From assembly GCF_001642805.2 (NCBI RefSeq), contig NZ_CP016948.1, positions 3,658,001 to 3,722,000 of the forward strand: 64,000 nucleotides of DNA, written 5' to 3'. Made by a program: the position numbers and the translations under genes. The stretch comes from Serratia surfactantfaciens. Its GTDB lineage: Bacteria > Pseudomonadota > Gammaproteobacteria > Enterobacterales > Enterobacteriaceae. Shown here piece after piece: positions 1-10,864 of the stretch. Below the pieces are notes generated by a model, which saw only the letters and a list, made by a program, of their open reading frames with translations, searched no databases and had not been told where the DNA came from. Each line of letters starts with the position of its first letter. Positions within the stretch are counted from its first letter, which is position 1.

Positions 1-2
1 CC

Positions 3-545
3 ATGTCCAATTCGCGCCGCCTGTTTTTCGCCTTGTCCTTGCCTGATGCCCTGCAACAGCAGGTGATCCGCTGGCGCGCCGAGGCGTTTGCGCCAGAGGC
101 CGGTCGACCGGTGGTGGCGGCCAATTTGCACCTGACGCTGGCGTTTCTCGGCGAGGTCTCCGCCCAAAAAGAGCTGGCGCTGCGCAAGCTGGCCGGCCGC
201 ATCGTGCAACCCGGCTTCAGCATGCGGCTCGACGATCTCGGCCATTGGCCGCGCCCCGGCGTGGTCTGGCTCGGCACCCGCCGCGCGCCGCGCGGGCTGT
301 TGCAGTTGGCCGAGCTGTTGCGTTCGCAGGCCGCCCGCAGCGGCTGCCATCAAAGCGCGTTACCGTTCCATCCGCATATCACGCTGCTGCGCGCCGCCAC
401 CCAGCCGGTGGCGATCCCGCCGGCGACGCCGGGTTGGACATTCAGCGCCGACGCCTTTTCCTTGTATGAGTCGGTATTCGAACACGGCCGCACTCGTTAC
501 CAACACCTCGAACAGTGGCCGCTGGCCAAGCAGGCATCCGCATGA
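3..545 (+). CDS. thpR: RNA 2',3'-cyclic phosphodiesterase (ThpR/LigT family)
   Basis: This 180-residue cytosolic protein of the 2H phosphoesterase superfamily hydrolyses 2',3'-cyclic phosphate RNA ends and can ligate tRNA halves in vitro. Both HxTx motifs are visible: HLTLAFLG near residue 43 and HPHITLLR near residue 123. The N-terminus ([10 protein letters not shown]) and the length match E. coli ThpR. The ATG lies two bases into the window, so its upstream control region is not seen. Its stop overlaps the sfsA start (ATGA), which indicates translational coupling, in the same order as in E. coli. Confidence 0.93.
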   Translation: MSNSRRLFFALSLPDALQQQVIRWRAEAFAPEAGRPVVAANLHLTLAFLGEVSAQKELALRKLAGRIVQPGFSMRLDDLGHWPRPGVVWLGTRRAPRGLLQLAELLRSQAARSGCHQSALPFHPHITLLRAATQPVAIPPATPGWTFSADAFSLYESVFEHGRTRYQHLEQWPLAKQASA

Positions 546-1249
546 TTTTCTCTCCACCGCTGCGCTCCGCCACGCTGATCAAACGTTACAAGCGCTTTCT
601 GGCGGACGTGATCACCCCGGAAGGGGAAACCTTTACGCTGCACTGCGCCAATACCGGCGCCATGACCGGTTGCGCTACGCCTGGCGACACCGTTTGGTAC
701 TCCACCTCGGACAATCCCAAACGCAAATACGCCCACAGCTGGGAACTGACCCATACCCAACAGGGGCACTGGATCTGTGTCAACACCCTGCGTGCCAACG
801 CGCTGGTGCGCGAGGCAATCGAACACAATTTAATCAATGAATTATCCGGTTACAGTAAAATTAGCGGCGAAGTGAAATACGGCGCTGAAAACAGCCGTAT
901 CGATTTGTTATTACAGGCAGAAAACCGGGTTAACTGCTATATTGAAGTTAAGTCAGTCACATTACTGCAACAACAACGTGGTTACTTTCCTGATGCGGTA
1001 ACGCTCAGAGGGCAAAAGCACCTGCGTGAGTTGCTCAGCGTGGTTGAAAGCGGGCAACGGGCGGTGTTGTTCTTTGCCGTGTTACACAGCGGTATTGAGC
1101 AGGTCGCACCGGCACATCATATAGATGAGCGCTATGCGGCGCTGTTGGCACAGGTCCGGCAGTTGGGAGTGGAAGTGGTTTGCTACGGGGCAAAATTATC
1201 ACCTGACGGTATTTATCTCTGCGATAAGCTGCCGTTTTTTATCGATTAG
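542..1249 (+). CDS. sfsA: DNA-binding protein / sugar fermentation stimulation protein SfsA
   Basis: SfsA (235 residues) is a conserved protein with an OB-like N-terminal domain and a nuclease-fold C-terminal domain. In E. coli it was linked to maltose metabolism and nucleic acid binding, but its biochemical role is poorly defined. The start at 542 gives [20 protein letters not shown], which aligns with the E. coli start and forms the 4-bp overlap with thpR. An upstream in-frame start at 515 would add nine residues inside thpR and is not preferred. The nuclease-like segment [10 protein letters not shown] lies near residue 140. Confidence 0.93.
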   Translation: MIFSPPLRSATLIKRYKRFLADVITPEGETFTLHCANTGAMTGCATPGDTVWYSTSDNPKRKYAHSWELTHTQQGHWICVNTLRANALVREAIEHNLINELSGYSKISGEVKYGAENSRIDLLLQAENRVNCYIEVKSVTLLQQQRGYFPDAVTLRGQKHLRELLSVVESGQRAVLFFAVLHSGIEQVAPAHHIDERYAALLAQVRQLGVEVVCYGAKLSPDGIYLCDKLPFFID

Positions 1250-1432
1250 CGCAGTCGGGTCCCTATAAATAGACAACCGACCAGCACGATCGCCAAATAC
1301 GCCTTCCTTCACACGATTGTCAAGCGGGCGACAGGAATAATTGCCAACCTACCTTCCTTCTGTTATTTATAGCGGCCTGTTTTTCCCCCGCATTGGGGAT
1401 TCGATAGTGCGTGTGTATGTAGGAGAAGCAAC

Positions 1433-1888
1433 ATGCAAGAAGGGCAAAACCGTAAAACCTCGTCCTTGAGCATTCTCGCCATCGCTGGGGTGGAGCCGTA
1501 CCAAGAGAAGCCGGGCGAAGAGTACATGAACGACGCCCAGTTGTCGCATTTCAAGCGCATTCTTGAAGCGTGGCGCAACCAGCTCAGGGACGAAGTGGAC
1601 CGTACTGTATCGCATATGCAAGAAGAGGCAGCCAACTTCCCTGATCCGGCCGACCGTGCCACTCAGGAAGAAGAGTTCAGCCTTGAACTGCGTAACCGTG
1701 ACCGTGAACGCAAACTGATCAAAAAGATCGAGAAAACGCTGAAGAAAGTGGAAGACGATGATTTCGGCTACTGCGAATCTTGTGGCGTGGAGATCGGTAT
1801 TCGTCGCCTCGAAGCGCGTCCGACCGCCGATCTGTGCATCGACTGCAAGACGCTGGCTGAGATCCGCGAAAAGCAGATGGCCGGCTAA
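1433..1888 (+). CDS. dksA: RNA polymerase-binding transcription factor DksA
   Basis: DksA (151 residues) enters the secondary channel of RNA polymerase and, with ppGpp, tunes rRNA, tRNA and amino acid promoters. The sequence is nearly identical to E. coli DksA. A long coiled coil spans about residues 35-110, its tip carries [11 protein letters not shown], and the C-terminal zinc finger has CESC and CIDC cysteine pairs near 114-138. A good ribosome site (AGGAG) lies 7 bases upstream of the ATG. The 183-bp gap after sfsA presumably holds its own promoter. gluQRS follows closely, as in E. coli. Confidence 0.97.
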   Translation: MQEGQNRKTSSLSILAIAGVEPYQEKPGEEYMNDAQLSHFKRILEAWRNQLRDEVDRTVSHMQEEAANFPDPADRATQEEEFSLELRNRDRERKLIKKIEKTLKKVEDDDFGYCESCGVEIGIRRLEARPTADLCIDCKTLAEIREKQMAG

Positions 1889-1960
1889 TACCGTTGTTAC
1901 CGCTGCGGCGTGCGCACCCTCGCGCGCCGCACAGAGAAAAGGGAACCTCTCCCCTCTGAT

Positions 1961-2872
1961 ATGCAAGAAAGTCATTATGTGGGGCGCTTTGCCCCATCGC
2001 CTTCCGGGGATCTGCATTTCGGTTCGCTGATTGCCGCTCTGGGAAGCTACCTTCAGGCTCGCGCCCAACGCGGGCAGTGGCTGGTTCGCATCGAAGATAT
2101 CGACCCGCCGCGTGAAGTCCCCGGCGCCGCCGTTCGCATCCTGTCCGCGCTGGAACATTATGGTCTCCACTGGGACGGCCAGGTCATCTATCAATCCCAA
2201 CGTCACGATGCCTACCGCGCCGCGCTGGATCTGTTGCAGCGCCAGGGGCTCAGCTATTACTGCACCTGCCCCCGCAGCCGCATCCAGCACATCGGCGGAT
2301 TGTACGACGGCCACTGCCGCGATTTGCAGCTCGGCCCGCAGGGTGCCGCCATCCGCTTGCGCCAGACCGCGCCCGTTTACGGCTTTCACGATCGCCTGCA
2401 GGGAGAGCTGCACGCCGATCCTGCTCTGGCGGGAGAAGACTTCATCATTCGCCGCCGCGACGGGCTGTTCGCCTATAACCTGGCGGTGGTGATCGACGAC
2501 CATTTTCAGGGCGTGACCGAGATTGTGCGCGGCGCCGACCTGATCGAACCGACGGTGCGCCAAATCGCCCTCTACCGCCAGCTGCAGGCGCCGGTGCCCG
2601 CCTATGTGCATCTGCCGCTGGCGCTGGGCGCCAACGGCATCAAGCTGTCGAAGCAAAATCATGCGCCGGCGTTGCCCGCAGGCGATCCGCGCCCGGTGCT
2701 GATCGCCGCGCTGGAATTTCTGCGCCAACCGCTGCCGGAAAGCTGGCAAGATCTTGACCTGCCATTATTATTGAGCTGGGCAGTCGAACATTGGCGGTTG
2801 GAAAACGTGCCGCGTCAGGAGGCTATCCCTCTGGATGAAAACACGCCGGCATTCTCAAAGGAGCCCTGGTGA
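1961..2872 (+). CDS. gluQ: Glutamyl-Q tRNA(Asp) synthetase
   Basis: This 303-residue protein is a truncated glutamyl-tRNA synthetase paralogue that attaches glutamate to the queuosine base of tRNA-Asp. The class I catalytic features are visible: the HIGH-like segment [12 protein letters not shown] near residue 13, the KLSKQ motif near 230, and a zinc-binding CTC...YDGHC region near 100-120. As in the family, the anticodon-binding domain is missing. The ATG at 1961 is chosen because it begins [16 protein letters not shown], like E. coli. An in-frame ATG at 1910 would add 17 unconserved residues. It follows dksA by 72 bases. Confidence 0.94.
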   Translation: MQESHYVGRFAPSPSGDLHFGSLIAALGSYLQARAQRGQWLVRIEDIDPPREVPGAAVRILSALEHYGLHWDGQVIYQSQRHDAYRAALDLLQRQGLSYYCTCPRSRIQHIGGLYDGHCRDLQLGPQGAAIRLRQTAPVYGFHDRLQGELHADPALAGEDFIIRRRDGLFAYNLAVVIDDHFQGVTEIVRGADLIEPTVRQIALYRQLQAPVPAYVHLPLALGANGIKLSKQNHAPALPAGDPRPVLIAALEFLRQPLPESWQDLDLPLLLSWAVEHWRLENVPRQEAIPLDENTPAFSKEPW

Positions 2873-2933
2873 GCTATGATTAGCCGCTATTTTTTGTTAG
2901 CTCCATTTTTATCAGTCACTATCGAGGTGTACC

Positions 2934-4481
2934 ATTTTTACCCGAGTAGCCAACTTCTGTCGTAAGGTACTGACCCGCGATGACAAGCTGCCCCGCGACG
3001 ACGCGGCGGCCGGCGATAAAAACGTAGTCCGCGAAGAGCGTGCCGCGGCGCCAAGCCGCCCTGCGCCGCAGCCGCGCGCCGCCGATAACGGCAGCAGCGC
3101 CCCTGCCCGCCGCTCAACGCCGCGCAAGCGTCCGCCTTTCCCCCTCGCCGAGAGCAACGACTCGATGACCGTGATCCCGCGCGAACAGCACTCGATTTCC
3201 CGCAAAGACATCAGCGAGAATGCGCTGAAAGTGCTTTATCGCCTGAACAAGTCCGGCTACGAGGCCTATCTGGTCGGCGGCGGCGTACGCGATCTGTTGC
3301 TCGGCAAAAAGCCGAAAGACTTCGACATCACCACCAACGCCACGCCGGAGCAAGTGCGCAAGCTGTTCCGCAACTGCCGCCTGGTCGGTCGCCGTTTCCG
3401 CCTGGCGCACGTGATGTTCGGGCCGGAGATCATCGAAGTGGCTACTTTCCGCGGCCACCACGAACAAAATCAGGAATCCGACAAGAACTCCTCCCAGCAG
3501 GCGCAAAACGGCATGCTGCTGCGCGACAACATCTTCGGCTCGATCGAGGAAGACGCCCAGCGCCGTGATTTCACCATCAACAGCCTGTACTACGGCGTGG
3601 CGGATTTCACCCTGCGCGATTACGTCGGCGGCCTGAACGACCTGAAACAAGGCGTGATTCGCCTGATCGGCGATCCGGAAACCCGCTACCGCGAAGATCC
3701 GGTGCGCATGCTGCGCGCGGTGCGCTTCGCCGCCAAACTGGATATGCGCATCAGCGAAGAAACCGCCGAGCCGATCCCTCGTCTGGCCTCGCTGCTGCAT
3801 GAGATCCCACCGGCGCGTCTGTTCGAAGAATCCCTCAAGCTGCTGCAGGCGGGTTACGGTTTCCAGACCTACCTGAAGCTGTGCGAATACCAGCTGTTCC
3901 AACCGCTGTTCCCGCTGATCGCCCGAAACTTTACGCCGAACCACGATACGCCGATGGAACGCATTCTGGTGCAGGTGCTGAAAAACACCGATCATCGTCT
4001 GCAGAACGACATGCGCGTCAATCCGGCGTTCCTGTTCGCCGCCATGCTGTGGTACCCGCTGCTGGAGCACGCGCAGAAGCTGGCGCAGGAAAGCGGCCTG
4101 GCCTATTACGACGCCTTCGCTCTGGCGATGAACGACGTGCTCGACGAGCAGTGCCGCTCGTTGGCCATCCCGAAACGCATCACCACGCTGGTGCGCGATA
4201 TCTGGCAGCTGCAGCTGCGCCTGTCCCGCCGCCAGGGCAAACGCGCGCACAAACTGATGGAGCATCCGAAATTCCGCGCAGCCTATGATTTGCTGGCGCT
4301 GCGCGCGGAAGTGGAAGACAATCAGGAAATGTTGCGTCTGGCCGAGTGGTGGGGCGAATTCCAGGACGCCACGCCGGCGCGGCAGAAAGCCATGCTGAGC
4401 ACCCTGGGTGACGATCCGGCGCCGCGCCGCGCGCGTCAACGCCGCCCTCGCCGCCGGGCACCGCGTAAAGAAGGGGCATAA
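2934..4481 (+). CDS. pcnB: Poly(A) polymerase I, probable AUU start
   Basis: PAP I adds 3' poly(A) tails that promote RNA decay and controls copy number of ColE1-type plasmids. The nucleotidyltransferase signature [19 protein letters not shown] is present, with Asp-x-Asp metal ligands, and the C-terminus is Arg-rich. The first ATG in frame is at 3165, but the frame is open back to an ATT at 2934. Its translation, [13 protein letters not shown], matches the E. coli N-terminus residue for residue. GAGGTG lies just upstream (2924-2929). E. coli pcnB is known to initiate at AUU, so the 515-residue product is called here. The stop overlaps the folK ATG by one base. Confidence 0.9.
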   Translation: MFTRVANFCRKVLTRDDKLPRDDAAAGDKNVVREERAAAPSRPAPQPRAADNGSSAPARRSTPRKRPPFPLAESNDSMTVIPREQHSISRKDISENALKVLYRLNKSGYEAYLVGGGVRDLLLGKKPKDFDITTNATPEQVRKLFRNCRLVGRRFRLAHVMFGPEIIEVATFRGHHEQNQESDKNSSQQAQNGMLLRDNIFGSIEEDAQRRDFTINSLYYGVADFTLRDYVGGLNDLKQGVIRLIGDPETRYREDPVRMLRAVRFAAKLDMRISEETAEPIPRLASLLHEIPPARLFEESLKLLQAGYGFQTYLKLCEYQLFQPLFPLIARNFTPNHDTPMERILVQVLKNTDHRLQNDMRVNPAFLFAAMLWYPLLEHAQKLAQESGLAYYDAFALAMNDVLDEQCRSLAIPKRITTLVRDIWQLQLRLSRRQGKRAHKLMEHPKFRAAYDLLALRAEVEDNQEMLRLAEWWGEFQDATPARQKAMLSTLGDDPAPRRARQRRPRRRAPRKEGA

Positions 4482-4981
4482 TGATCCGCGTTTATATCGC
4501 GCTGGGCAGCAACCTGGCGCAGCCGCTGCAACAGGTTAAAGCCGCACTGGAGGCGCTGGAGCATCTCCCGCGCACCCGGTTGGTCACCTGTTCTTCGTTT
4601 TACCGCACCAAGCCGCTGGGGCCGCAAAACCAGCCGGACTTTCTCAATGCGGTGGTGGCACTGGATACCCTGTTGCCGCCCGAACAGCTGCTCGACCATA
4701 CCCAGGCGATAGAACGCAATCAGGGGCGCGTGCGCAAGGACGAACGCTGGGGGCCACGCACGCTCGATCTGGACATCATGCTGTACGGCGACAAGGTGAT
4801 CCATACCGAGCGTCTGACGGTGCCGCATTACGGCCTGAAAGAGCGCGAATTCATGCTCTACCCGCTGGCGGAAATCGCCCCTGACCTGATTTTCCCCGAT
4901 GGCGAACCGCTCGCCAGCTGCCTCAAGCGCGTGCCGGAAAACGGCATGGCGCTGTGGCATCAGCCCAAACCGAAGTCCTGA
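4481..4981 (+). CDS. folK: 6-hydroxymethyl-7,8-dihydropterin pyrophosphokinase
   Basis: FolK (166 residues) transfers pyrophosphate from ATP to 6-hydroxymethyl-dihydropterin, the step before dihydropteroate synthase in folate synthesis. Family signatures are present: IALGSNLAQP at the N-terminus, PLGPQNQPDFLNAV near residue 44, and RWGPRTLDLDIMLYG near residue 88, which carries the two metal-binding aspartates. It is translationally coupled to pcnB by a one-base overlap, as in E. coli. Its 3' end faces qseC with only five bases between the stops. Confidence 0.96.
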   Translation: MIRVYIALGSNLAQPLQQVKAALEALEHLPRTRLVTCSSFYRTKPLGPQNQPDFLNAVVALDTLLPPEQLLDHTQAIERNQGRVRKDERWGPRTLDLDIMLYGDKVIHTERLTVPHYGLKEREFMLYPLAEIAPDLIFPDGEPLASCLKRVPENGMALWHQPKPKS

Positions 4982-4986
4982 CCCGC

Positions 4987-6345
4987 CTACAGCGCCAGCC
5001 GCGCAACGAACCCGCCCGCCGGGCGATTGGCGAAGCTGACCTGCAAACCATGCAGCCCGGCGATGCGCTGTACGATCGATAATCCCAGCCCGCTGCCGGT
5101 TTGTTCCTGCCCCGGCGGGCGATAGAAGCGTTCTCCCAGCCGCGCCAGATGCTCCGTGGTCACCCCCGGACCGTCGTCCTCCACCGTCAGCGAGCGTTCG
5201 CTCAATGTCACGGTGACCACGCCGCCCTTCGGGGTGTAGCGCACCGCGTTGTCCAGCAAGTTGCGCAATAGCAGCGACAGCAGTAAGGTCTGGCCCTGAC
5301 GCGCCGGCGGCGTTCCCTGCTGTTCATAACGCAGCGTCACGCCCGCCGCATGAGCCTGCTTATCCTGTTCCGCCAGGGTCATCGTCACCAGTTCGTTCCA
5401 GTCGACCGGCGCCAGCTCGGCCAAATCCGACAGCGAATCCAGCCGCGACAGCGTGAGCAGTTGATCCACCAGCCGGGTGGCGCGATCGATGCCCACCGTC
5501 AAATTGTCCAGCGCATGCTCGCGCATCGGCGCATCGTCCCCCGCCAACTGCACCACTTCGGTCTGCACCCGCAGCGCCGCCAGCGGGCTACGCAGCTCGT
5601 GCGCGGCATCGGAGGTGAAGCGCCGTTCCCGCACCAGCAAAGCGTTGATGCGGGCGAACAGCGCATTGAGCGCATCCACCAGCGGACGCACCTCGGTCGG
5701 CACCTGGCGCGCGTCCAGCGGCGTCTCGTCATCGGGTGCGCGCCGGCGCAAACCGGCCGCCACCGCGCGCAGCGGCCGCAGCTCGCGCCCTACCATCAGC
5801 GCGATCAGCAGCATCAGCACCGGCAGCGTCACCAGCCAGGGCACCAGCTGGCCGGTCACCATGCCCAGCGCCATATCGCGCCGGTAATCCCATTCCTGAC
5901 CAACCACGATACGGTAACGACCATCCGGGCTGGTCAGCCACAGCAGACGCCAGCTGTCGTCATCACCTTTGCGCTCGCCGTCGGTAAAACCTTCTCGCTC
6001 TTCGTCAAACAGGAAGTCGGCGCCGTTCTCGCCGTCGTTGAGCAGCATCTTGCCCTGGCGATCGAAGATGGCGAACGCCAGCGCGTCGTCGTCCTGCTCG
6101 CCACGCTTGCCGTGGTGCACCAGCTTCTTGGTTTTCGGCAGGCTGCGCGCGCTTTCATCGGCCAGCAGATCGCCAAGGTTGGCGGTCGCCAGCCGTTTGG
6201 CGAACAGCATCTGTTGGGTGTCGAACACTTCGTTGATGGTGTTGCGCGACATCACCCAGGCCACCACGCTGGCGGTGCTCCAGGTCAGCAGCGCCAACAG
6301 GCTGAAGATCAGGATCAGACGCAGCCGCAGGCTGAGACGCTTCAC
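4987..6345 (-). CDS. qseC: Two-component sensor histidine kinase QseC
   Basis: QseC (452 residues) is an inner-membrane histidine kinase, reported in E. coli to sense adrenergic signals/AI-3 and to phosphorylate QseB. Two membrane segments are predicted (about 12-32 and 165-187) around a periplasmic sensor domain. The phosphoacceptor His249 lies in [16 protein letters not shown], and the ATPase has DDGPGV and GSGLGLSIV boxes. Conservation with E. coli QseC extends into the periplasmic domain ([20 protein letters not shown]). It overlaps qseB by four bases. Its position between folK and panB differs from E. coli. Confidence 0.93.
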   Translation of the reverse strand: MKRLSLRLRLILIFSLLALLTWSTASVVAWVMSRNTINEVFDTQQMLFAKRLATANLGDLLADESARSLPKTKKLVHHGKRGEQDDDALAFAIFDRQGKMLLNDGENGADFLFDEEREGFTDGERKGDDDSWRLLWLTSPDGRYRIVVGQEWDYRRDMALGMVTGQLVPWLVTLPVLMLLIALMVGRELRPLRAVAAGLRRRAPDDETPLDARQVPTEVRPLVDALNALFARINALLVRERRFTSDAAHELRSPLAALRVQTEVVQLAGDDAPMREHALDNLTVGIDRATRLVDQLLTLSRLDSLSDLAELAPVDWNELVTMTLAEQDKQAHAAGVTLRYEQQGTPPARQGQTLLLSLLLRNLLDNAVRYTPKGGVVTVTLSERSLTVEDDGPGVTTEHLARLGERFYRPPGQEQTGSGLGLSIVQRIAGLHGLQVSFANRPAGGFVARLAL

Positions 6346-7004
6346 GGCGCATCCCCCAGCGTGTAACCCACGCCGTGGATGGTGCGGATGAAACCGTTGC
6401 CCAGCTTGCGCCGCAGGTGATGAATATGCACTTCCACCGCGTTGCTGCTCACCTCGTCGTCCCAGTTATACAGCTTCTCCTGAATCAACGGCCGCGCCAG
6501 CACCCGCCCCTTGTTGTGCAGGAACAGTTCCAGCACCGCCAATTCACGCGGCGTCAGCGTCACCGGCTCGCCGTTGCAGCTCACGCTGCGGGTGGCGCTG
6601 TCGAACACCACGTTGCCGTGCGTCAACTGCGGCATCAGTTGGCCGTGGCGACGACGGATCAGCGCCTGCAGCCGCGCCGCCACTTCGGCCAACGCGAACG
6701 GCTTGCACAGGTAATCGTCGGCGCCGCTTTGCAGCCCGCTGACCCGCTGCTCCAGCGCGTCGCGGGCGGTGAGGATCAATACCGGCACATCCTGCCCGGC
6801 CTGGCGCCACTGGCGCAGCAGATCCAGGCCGTCGAGGCCCGGCAGACTGAGATCGAGGATCACCGCGTCATACGGCGCGCTGTCCAGCGCGTTTTTACCG
6901 ACGGCGCCATCGGTGAACCAGTCCAGATTGAAGCCGAGTTTGGTCAGCCCGGCCTTGATGCCGTCCCCGATCAGTTTGTCATCTTCGATCAGCAAAATTC
7001 GCAT
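6342..7004 (-). CDS. qseB: Two-component response regulator QseB
   Basis: QseB (220 residues) is an OmpR/PhoB-family response regulator paired with QseC. Its receiver domain has the acidic pocket EDD near residues 7-9 and phosphoacceptor Asp51 ([13 protein letters not shown]). The winged-helix DNA-binding domain ends in [13 protein letters not shown] and [11 protein letters not shown]. The ATG at 7004 is chosen to give the family start [15 protein letters not shown]. The frame extends to 7040 but without conservation. It precedes and overlaps qseC. A CTTAAG-N5-CTTAAG repeat upstream is a probable autoregulatory site. Confidence 0.94.
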   Translation of the reverse strand: MRILLIEDDKLIGDGIKAGLTKLGFNLDWFTDGAVGKNALDSAPYDAVILDLSLPGLDGLDLLRQWRQAGQDVPVLILTARDALEQRVSGLQSGADDYLCKPFALAEVAARLQALIRRRHGQLMPQLTHGNVVFDSATRSVSCNGEPVTLTPRELAVLELFLHNKGRVLARPLIQEKLYNWDDEVSSNAVEVHIHHLRRKLGNGFIRTIHGVGYTLGDAP

Positions 7005-7046
7005 GAGTATCCCTTTTAAGTCATGGCGCCATTGCACCACAAGGTT

Positions 7047-7063
7047 CTTAAGAACCGCTTAAG
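7047..7063. promoter_or_regulatory. Candidate PmrA/QseB-type box (CTTAAG-N5-CTTAAG)
   Basis: Two CTTAAG hexamers are spaced 11 bp start to start, 43 bp upstream of the qseB ATG. The known binding pattern of PmrA and QseB-like regulators is a tandem YTTAAK-N5-YTTAAK, which this matches exactly. Because each hexamer is palindromic the site reads the same way on both strands, so it could serve qseB or the divergent panB. The binding itself is inferred. Confidence 0.6.
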
Positions 7064-7171
7064 CATGGCGATCCGCGCTACCCACCCCGATCGGGTTACA
7101 GTAGAATGGCTGCACTTTTTTTGCAGCCTGGGCCTGCGTACGCCGCACGGCCCGTTTCAGGAGACGTTGTG

Positions 7172-7966
7172 ATGAAACCCACCACCGTGACCCATTTGCG
7201 CCAGTGGAAACAGGAGCAACGCAAGTTTGCTACCCTTACCGCCTACGATGCCAGCTTTGCCAAACTGTTTGAAGAGCAAGGCATCAAAGTCCTGTTGGTG
7301 GGCGATTCGCTGGGCATGACGCTGCAGGGCCACGACTCCACGCTGCCGGTCACCGTCGCCGACGTGGCCTATCACACCCGCGCCGTGCGCCGCGGCGCGC
7401 CGGCCTGCCTGCTGCTGGCCGATCTGCCGTTCATGAGTTACGCCACCCCCGAACAGACCTTCGCCAACGCCGCCGAGCTGATGCGCGCCGGCGCCAACAT
7501 GGTGAAACTGGAAGGCGGCAGTTGGCTGTGCGACACGGTGAAAATGCTCGCCGAGCGCGCGGTGCCGGTGTGCGGCCACCTGGGCCTGACGCCGCAGTCG
7601 GTCAACGTGTTCGGCGGCTATAAGGTGCAAGGGCGCGACGAACTGGCCGCCAAACAGCTGCTGCAGGACGCGCAGAATCTGGAGCTGGCCGGCATTCAGC
7701 TGCTGGTGCTGGAGTGCGTGCCGACCGAACTGGCGCGCCAGATCACCGAAGCGCTGTCCATTCCGGTCATCGGTATCGGCGCCGGCAACGGCACCGACGG
7801 CCAGATCCTGGTGATGCACGACGCCTTCGGCATCACCGGCGGCCACACGCCGAAGTTCGCCAAGAACTTCCTGGCGCAGAGCGGCGATATCCGCACGGCG
7901 GTGCAGCACTACATTCAGGAAGTGGAGCAAGGCCTCTACCCGGCGGCTGAACACTCTTTTAACTAA
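7172..7966 (+). CDS. panB: 3-methyl-2-oxobutanoate hydroxymethyltransferase
   Basis: PanB (264 residues) makes ketopantoate from alpha-ketoisovalerate and 5,10-methylene-tetrahydrofolate, the first committed step to pantothenate and CoA. The TIM-barrel metal and substrate motifs [17 protein letters not shown] (near 42) and [19 protein letters not shown] are present. The ATG at 7172 follows CAGGAG with correct spacing and gives the family start [14 protein letters not shown]. The longer frame from 7106 has no support. panC starts 23 bases downstream. The gene needs a folate one-carbon donor, and folK lies nearby. Confidence 0.96.
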   Translation: MKPTTVTHLRQWKQEQRKFATLTAYDASFAKLFEEQGIKVLLVGDSLGMTLQGHDSTLPVTVADVAYHTRAVRRGAPACLLLADLPFMSYATPEQTFANAAELMRAGANMVKLEGGSWLCDTVKMLAERAVPVCGHLGLTPQSVNVFGGYKVQGRDELAAKQLLQDAQNLELAGIQLLVLECVPTELARQITEALSIPVIGIGAGNGTDGQILVMHDAFGITGGHTPKFAKNFLAQSGDIRTAVQHYIQEVEQGLYPAAEHSFN

Positions 7967-7989
7967 GCGATGGTTCCAGGAGTCACCCA

Positions 7990-8844
7990 ATGATTATTAT
8001 CGAAACCCTGCCGATGCTGCGCCAGCAGATCCGCCGCTGGCGCCAGGAAGGCAAACGCATCGCGCTGGTGCCGACCATGGGCAACCTGCACGACGGCCAC
8101 ATGACGTTGGTCGATGAAGCGCGCGCCCGTGCCGACGTGGTGGTGGTGAGCATCTTCGTCAACCCGATGCAGTTCGAGCGACCGGACGATCTGGCGCGCT
8201 ACCCGCGCACGCTGCAGGAAGACAGCGAGAAGCTGACCCGCCGCGGCGTCGATCTGGTGTTCGCGCCGGCCCCGGCCGCGGTCTATCCGCAGGGGCTGGA
8301 GCAGCAGACCTACGTCGACGTGCCGGGCATCTCCACCATCCTGGAAGGCGCCAGCCGGCCGGGCCACTTCCGCGGCGTTTCCACCATCGTCAGCAAGCTG
8401 TTCAATCTGGTGCAACCTGATTTGGCCTGTTTCGGCGAGAAGGATTACCAACAGCTGGCGCTGATCCGCAAAATGGTGGCGGACATGGGTTACGACATCG
8501 ACATCGTCGGCGTGCCGACCGTACGCGCCAAAGACGGCCTGGCCCTCAGTTCGCGCAACGGTTACCTGACCGCCGAAGAGCGCAAGATCGCGCCGCAGCT
8601 GAGCAAGATCATGAACGCGCTGGCGCAACAGCTGGCCAATGGCGAACGCCATGTCGAAGAACTGCTGGAGCAGACTGCCGAGCAGCTGCGCGCCGCCGGC
8701 TTTACGCCGGATGAGCTATTCATTCGCGACGCCGACAGTCTGCAGCCGCTGACGGTGGACAGCCAACGGGCGGTGGTGCTGATGGCCGCCTGGTTGGGCA
8801 AGGCGCGTCTTATCGACAACCAGCAGGTCGATCTGACGCTGTAA
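7990..8844 (+). CDS. panC: Pantothenate synthetase
   Basis: PanC (284 residues) condenses pantoate and beta-alanine in an ATP-dependent reaction through a pantoyl-adenylate. Nucleotidyltransferase motifs are visible: the HIGH-type [12 protein letters not shown] near residue 30, [19 protein letters not shown] near 60, and [13 protein letters not shown] near 180. It is the second gene of panBCD. The ribosome site is AGGAG 8 bases upstream of the ATG. Length and sequence agree with the enterobacterial family. Confidence 0.96.
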   Translation: MIIIETLPMLRQQIRRWRQEGKRIALVPTMGNLHDGHMTLVDEARARADVVVVSIFVNPMQFERPDDLARYPRTLQEDSEKLTRRGVDLVFAPAPAAVYPQGLEQQTYVDVPGISTILEGASRPGHFRGVSTIVSKLFNLVQPDLACFGEKDYQQLALIRKMVADMGYDIDIVGVPTVRAKDGLALSSRNGYLTAEERKIAPQLSKIMNALAQQLANGERHVEELLEQTAEQLRAAGFTPDELFIRDADSLQPLTVDSQRAVVLMAAWLGKARLIDNQQVDLTL

Positions 8845-8989
8845 GCCATTTTTTATACTGTCGTCACCCTGAAGCCAAGACCATTGGTAGACAATGGCGG
8901 GGCAATCGGTGACGATAGAGATTGCAGGGATGCAGGAGAGATGTTCAACCCCAGCGCCTGTGAAGGCCGATATTCAGTTAGGTAAAGCT

Positions 8990-9370
8990 ATGATACGTAC
9001 TATGCTGCAAGGCAAGCTGCATCGCGTCAAAGTCACTCAGGCTGACTTGCACTATGAAGGGTCCTGCGCCATCGACCAGGATTTCCTGGAGGCCGCCGGC
9101 ATTCTGGAATATGAAGCGATCGACATCTACAACGTGGATAACGGCCAGCGCTTCTCCACCTACGCCATCGCCGCCGAGCGCGGTTCGCGCATCATTTCGG
9201 TCAACGGCGCCGCCGCGCGCTGCGCCTGCGTAGGCGACAAACTGATCATCTGCTCCTATGTGCAGATGACCGACGCCGACGCTCGCCAACATCACCCGAA
9301 AGTCGCCTATTTCGAAGGTGACAACAACCTGCAGCGCAAGGCGAAAGCCGTGCCGGTTCAGGTCGCCTGA
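8990..9370 (+). CDS. panD: Aspartate 1-decarboxylase (pyruvoyl enzyme)
   Basis: PanD (126 residues) produces the beta-alanine used by PanC. It is made as a proenzyme that cleaves itself between Gly24 and Ser25 to form the pyruvoyl cofactor. The cleavage motif HYEGSCAID is at the expected position. The start at 8990 gives [20 protein letters not shown], identical to the family start. The frame is open back to 8894 but that extension is not conserved. The 145-bp gap after panC could hold a separate promoter. In E. coli another gene separates panC and panD; here they are adjacent. Confidence 0.96.
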   Translation: MIRTMLQGKLHRVKVTQADLHYEGSCAIDQDFLEAAGILEYEAIDIYNVDNGQRFSTYAIAAERGSRIISVNGAAARCACVGDKLIICSYVQMTDADARQHHPKVAYFEGDNNLQRKAKAVPVQVA

Positions 9371-9377
9371 CAATAAA

Positions 9378-9400
9378 AACGGGCGCCTTGCGCGCCCGTT
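9378..9400. terminator. Intrinsic terminator between panD and yadE
   Basis: AACGGGCGC and GCGCCCGTT pair across a CTTGC loop. On the minus strand the stem is followed by a TTTTATTG tract, so it is a good terminator for yadE. The plus side has a weaker pyrimidine run and may also serve panD. Confidence 0.75.
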
Positions 9401-9405
9401 CTCCC

Positions 9406-10686
9406 TTACTGCACCACCACCGTGCCCGGCTTGTTGGCTATTCGATCCGCCATGGTCTGGATCGAATCGGTGCGCAGAATATACAGCCGCTTCAGCGTAT
9501 AGGGATTATCCCCCGGCTTCACCTTGCCCTGCACCGTGGTCACCGCCATATGGAAGCCGGCATCCTGCGCCGCCTGAATCGCCCGCTGATTGTAGCCGCC
9601 GAACGGATAAGACAGATACAGCACGTGCGGATTGAACTGCGACAGCGCGCGGCGTGAACGCTCAAAATCGAACTCGATATTGTGCAGCGAACGGCTCAGC
9701 AAAATCGGCTGGCGATTGCCGTCGGTGCGGTGCAGGAAGTGGGTATGCGACTGTACGTCGAACACATCCTGAATCTGCTTCAGCTCCGAGATGCTCATAA
9801 ACTGCAGCGAGTCCGGGTTCCATTTTTGCGGGTGGCGCTTGATGCGCGAAGAGATGATGAACGCCGTCGCGCGGAAACCGTAATCCTTCAATACCGGATA
9901 AGCGTAGCGATAAACCGATTTCAGCCCGTCGTCGAAGGTCAGCACGATCGCCTTGCCCGGCAGGTTGATCTGGTTCTTCAGGTAGGCTTCCAACTGATAC
10001 AGCGAAATGGTGTCGTAGCCCGCCTGTTTCAGGTAGGTCATCTGGTTGCTGAACGCCGCGTCTGAGGTGGTGGTCGACGTGTGGCGGAAGCGCTTGTTCT
10101 CTTCGTTTTTCAGCAGGTGGTGGTAAGTCAGCACCGGTATGCCGTTATCGATCTCGCAGTCCAGTTCATTGACGAACCCCAGCCGATCGCCGATGTTGAC
10201 CTCGTACCAGGTGTTGTTAAGCCGATCCTTCAGCTTGCCGATGATCGGGTAACGCAGGTTGCCTTCCAGCGTGCCAAAGACCTCGCTCTCTTTGTCCGCC
10301 ACAGTGTAAACGTCGATCGCCTTTTGGGTGATCAAATTCTGGTTGGTCAGCGGCTTGTTCAGTTCGCCCAGATCGTCTTGCACCTTGCGCGACTTCTTCA
10401 GCTCACGCACGTCGTCTTTATCGATAAAGCCGGTGCCGTGCCCGAATTTGAATTCGTAGTATTCCGCATCCGCCGGGAACACCTGGATCAGTTGCCCGCG
10501 TTTCACTTCCCCTACCGGGATCACATGTTCTCCGACCAACGCATAAACTTCGCTGTCGCGTTGCGCTTCCATGTATTCAGATTTAACCGCGCTGTCTTCC
10601 GACAGCAAATTCGCCAGGCTCACAGGGGAAACCAACGACATCAGAATGCCGAGTAACCCAGCCGCTAACTTGTATTGAGGCCGCAT
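9406..10686 (-). CDS. yadE: Exported polysaccharide deacetylase-family protein YadE
   Basis: This 426-residue protein has an N-terminal signal peptide (hydrophobic 8-24, ending SLA), a middle region of about 180 residues resembling paired SH3-like modules, and a C-terminal NodB-type polysaccharide deacetylase domain. The metal and catalytic motifs [12 protein letters not shown] and QSHTHFLHR are visible. It probably acts on a cell-envelope glycan, but the substrate is unknown. The ATG at 10686 starts the signal peptide; the longer frame to 10752 does not. The position beside panD and yadGH matches E. coli. Confidence 0.85.
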   Translation of the reverse strand: MRPQYKLAAGLLGILMSLVSPVSLANLLSEDSAVKSEYMEAQRDSEVYALVGEHVIPVGEVKRGQLIQVFPADAEYYEFKFGHGTGFIDKDDVRELKKSRKVQDDLGELNKPLTNQNLITQKAIDVYTVADKESEVFGTLEGNLRYPIIGKLKDRLNNTWYEVNIGDRLGFVNELDCEIDNGIPVLTYHHLLKNEENKRFRHTSTTTSDAAFSNQMTYLKQAGYDTISLYQLEAYLKNQINLPGKAIVLTFDDGLKSVYRYAYPVLKDYGFRATAFIISSRIKRHPQKWNPDSLQFMSISELKQIQDVFDVQSHTHFLHRTDGNRQPILLSRSLHNIEFDFERSRRALSQFNPHVLYLSYPFGGYNQRAIQAAQDAGFHMAVTTVQGKVKPGDNPYTLKRLYILRTDSIQTMADRIANKPGTVVVQ

Positions 10687-10864
10687 GATGATGTTCTGCT
10701 TACGAGTGCGTAATGACAAAAGTGAAGGAAATGTGGAGCGCCAGCATAGCACGATTTGAACAACGGGGAACTAACGGTTATTTGAGCAATTCTATTGATT
10801 TACGCGCCGTCTGCGCCAGATCAAGGAAAGCGCCCCCCGCCGGGAAAGCGAGGGCGCGCCGGGA

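Noticed and set aside
10827..10864. Terminator between yadH and yadE
   Set aside because: A GCGCCC/GGGCGC pairing exists but the loop is long and no T-run follows on the minus strand.
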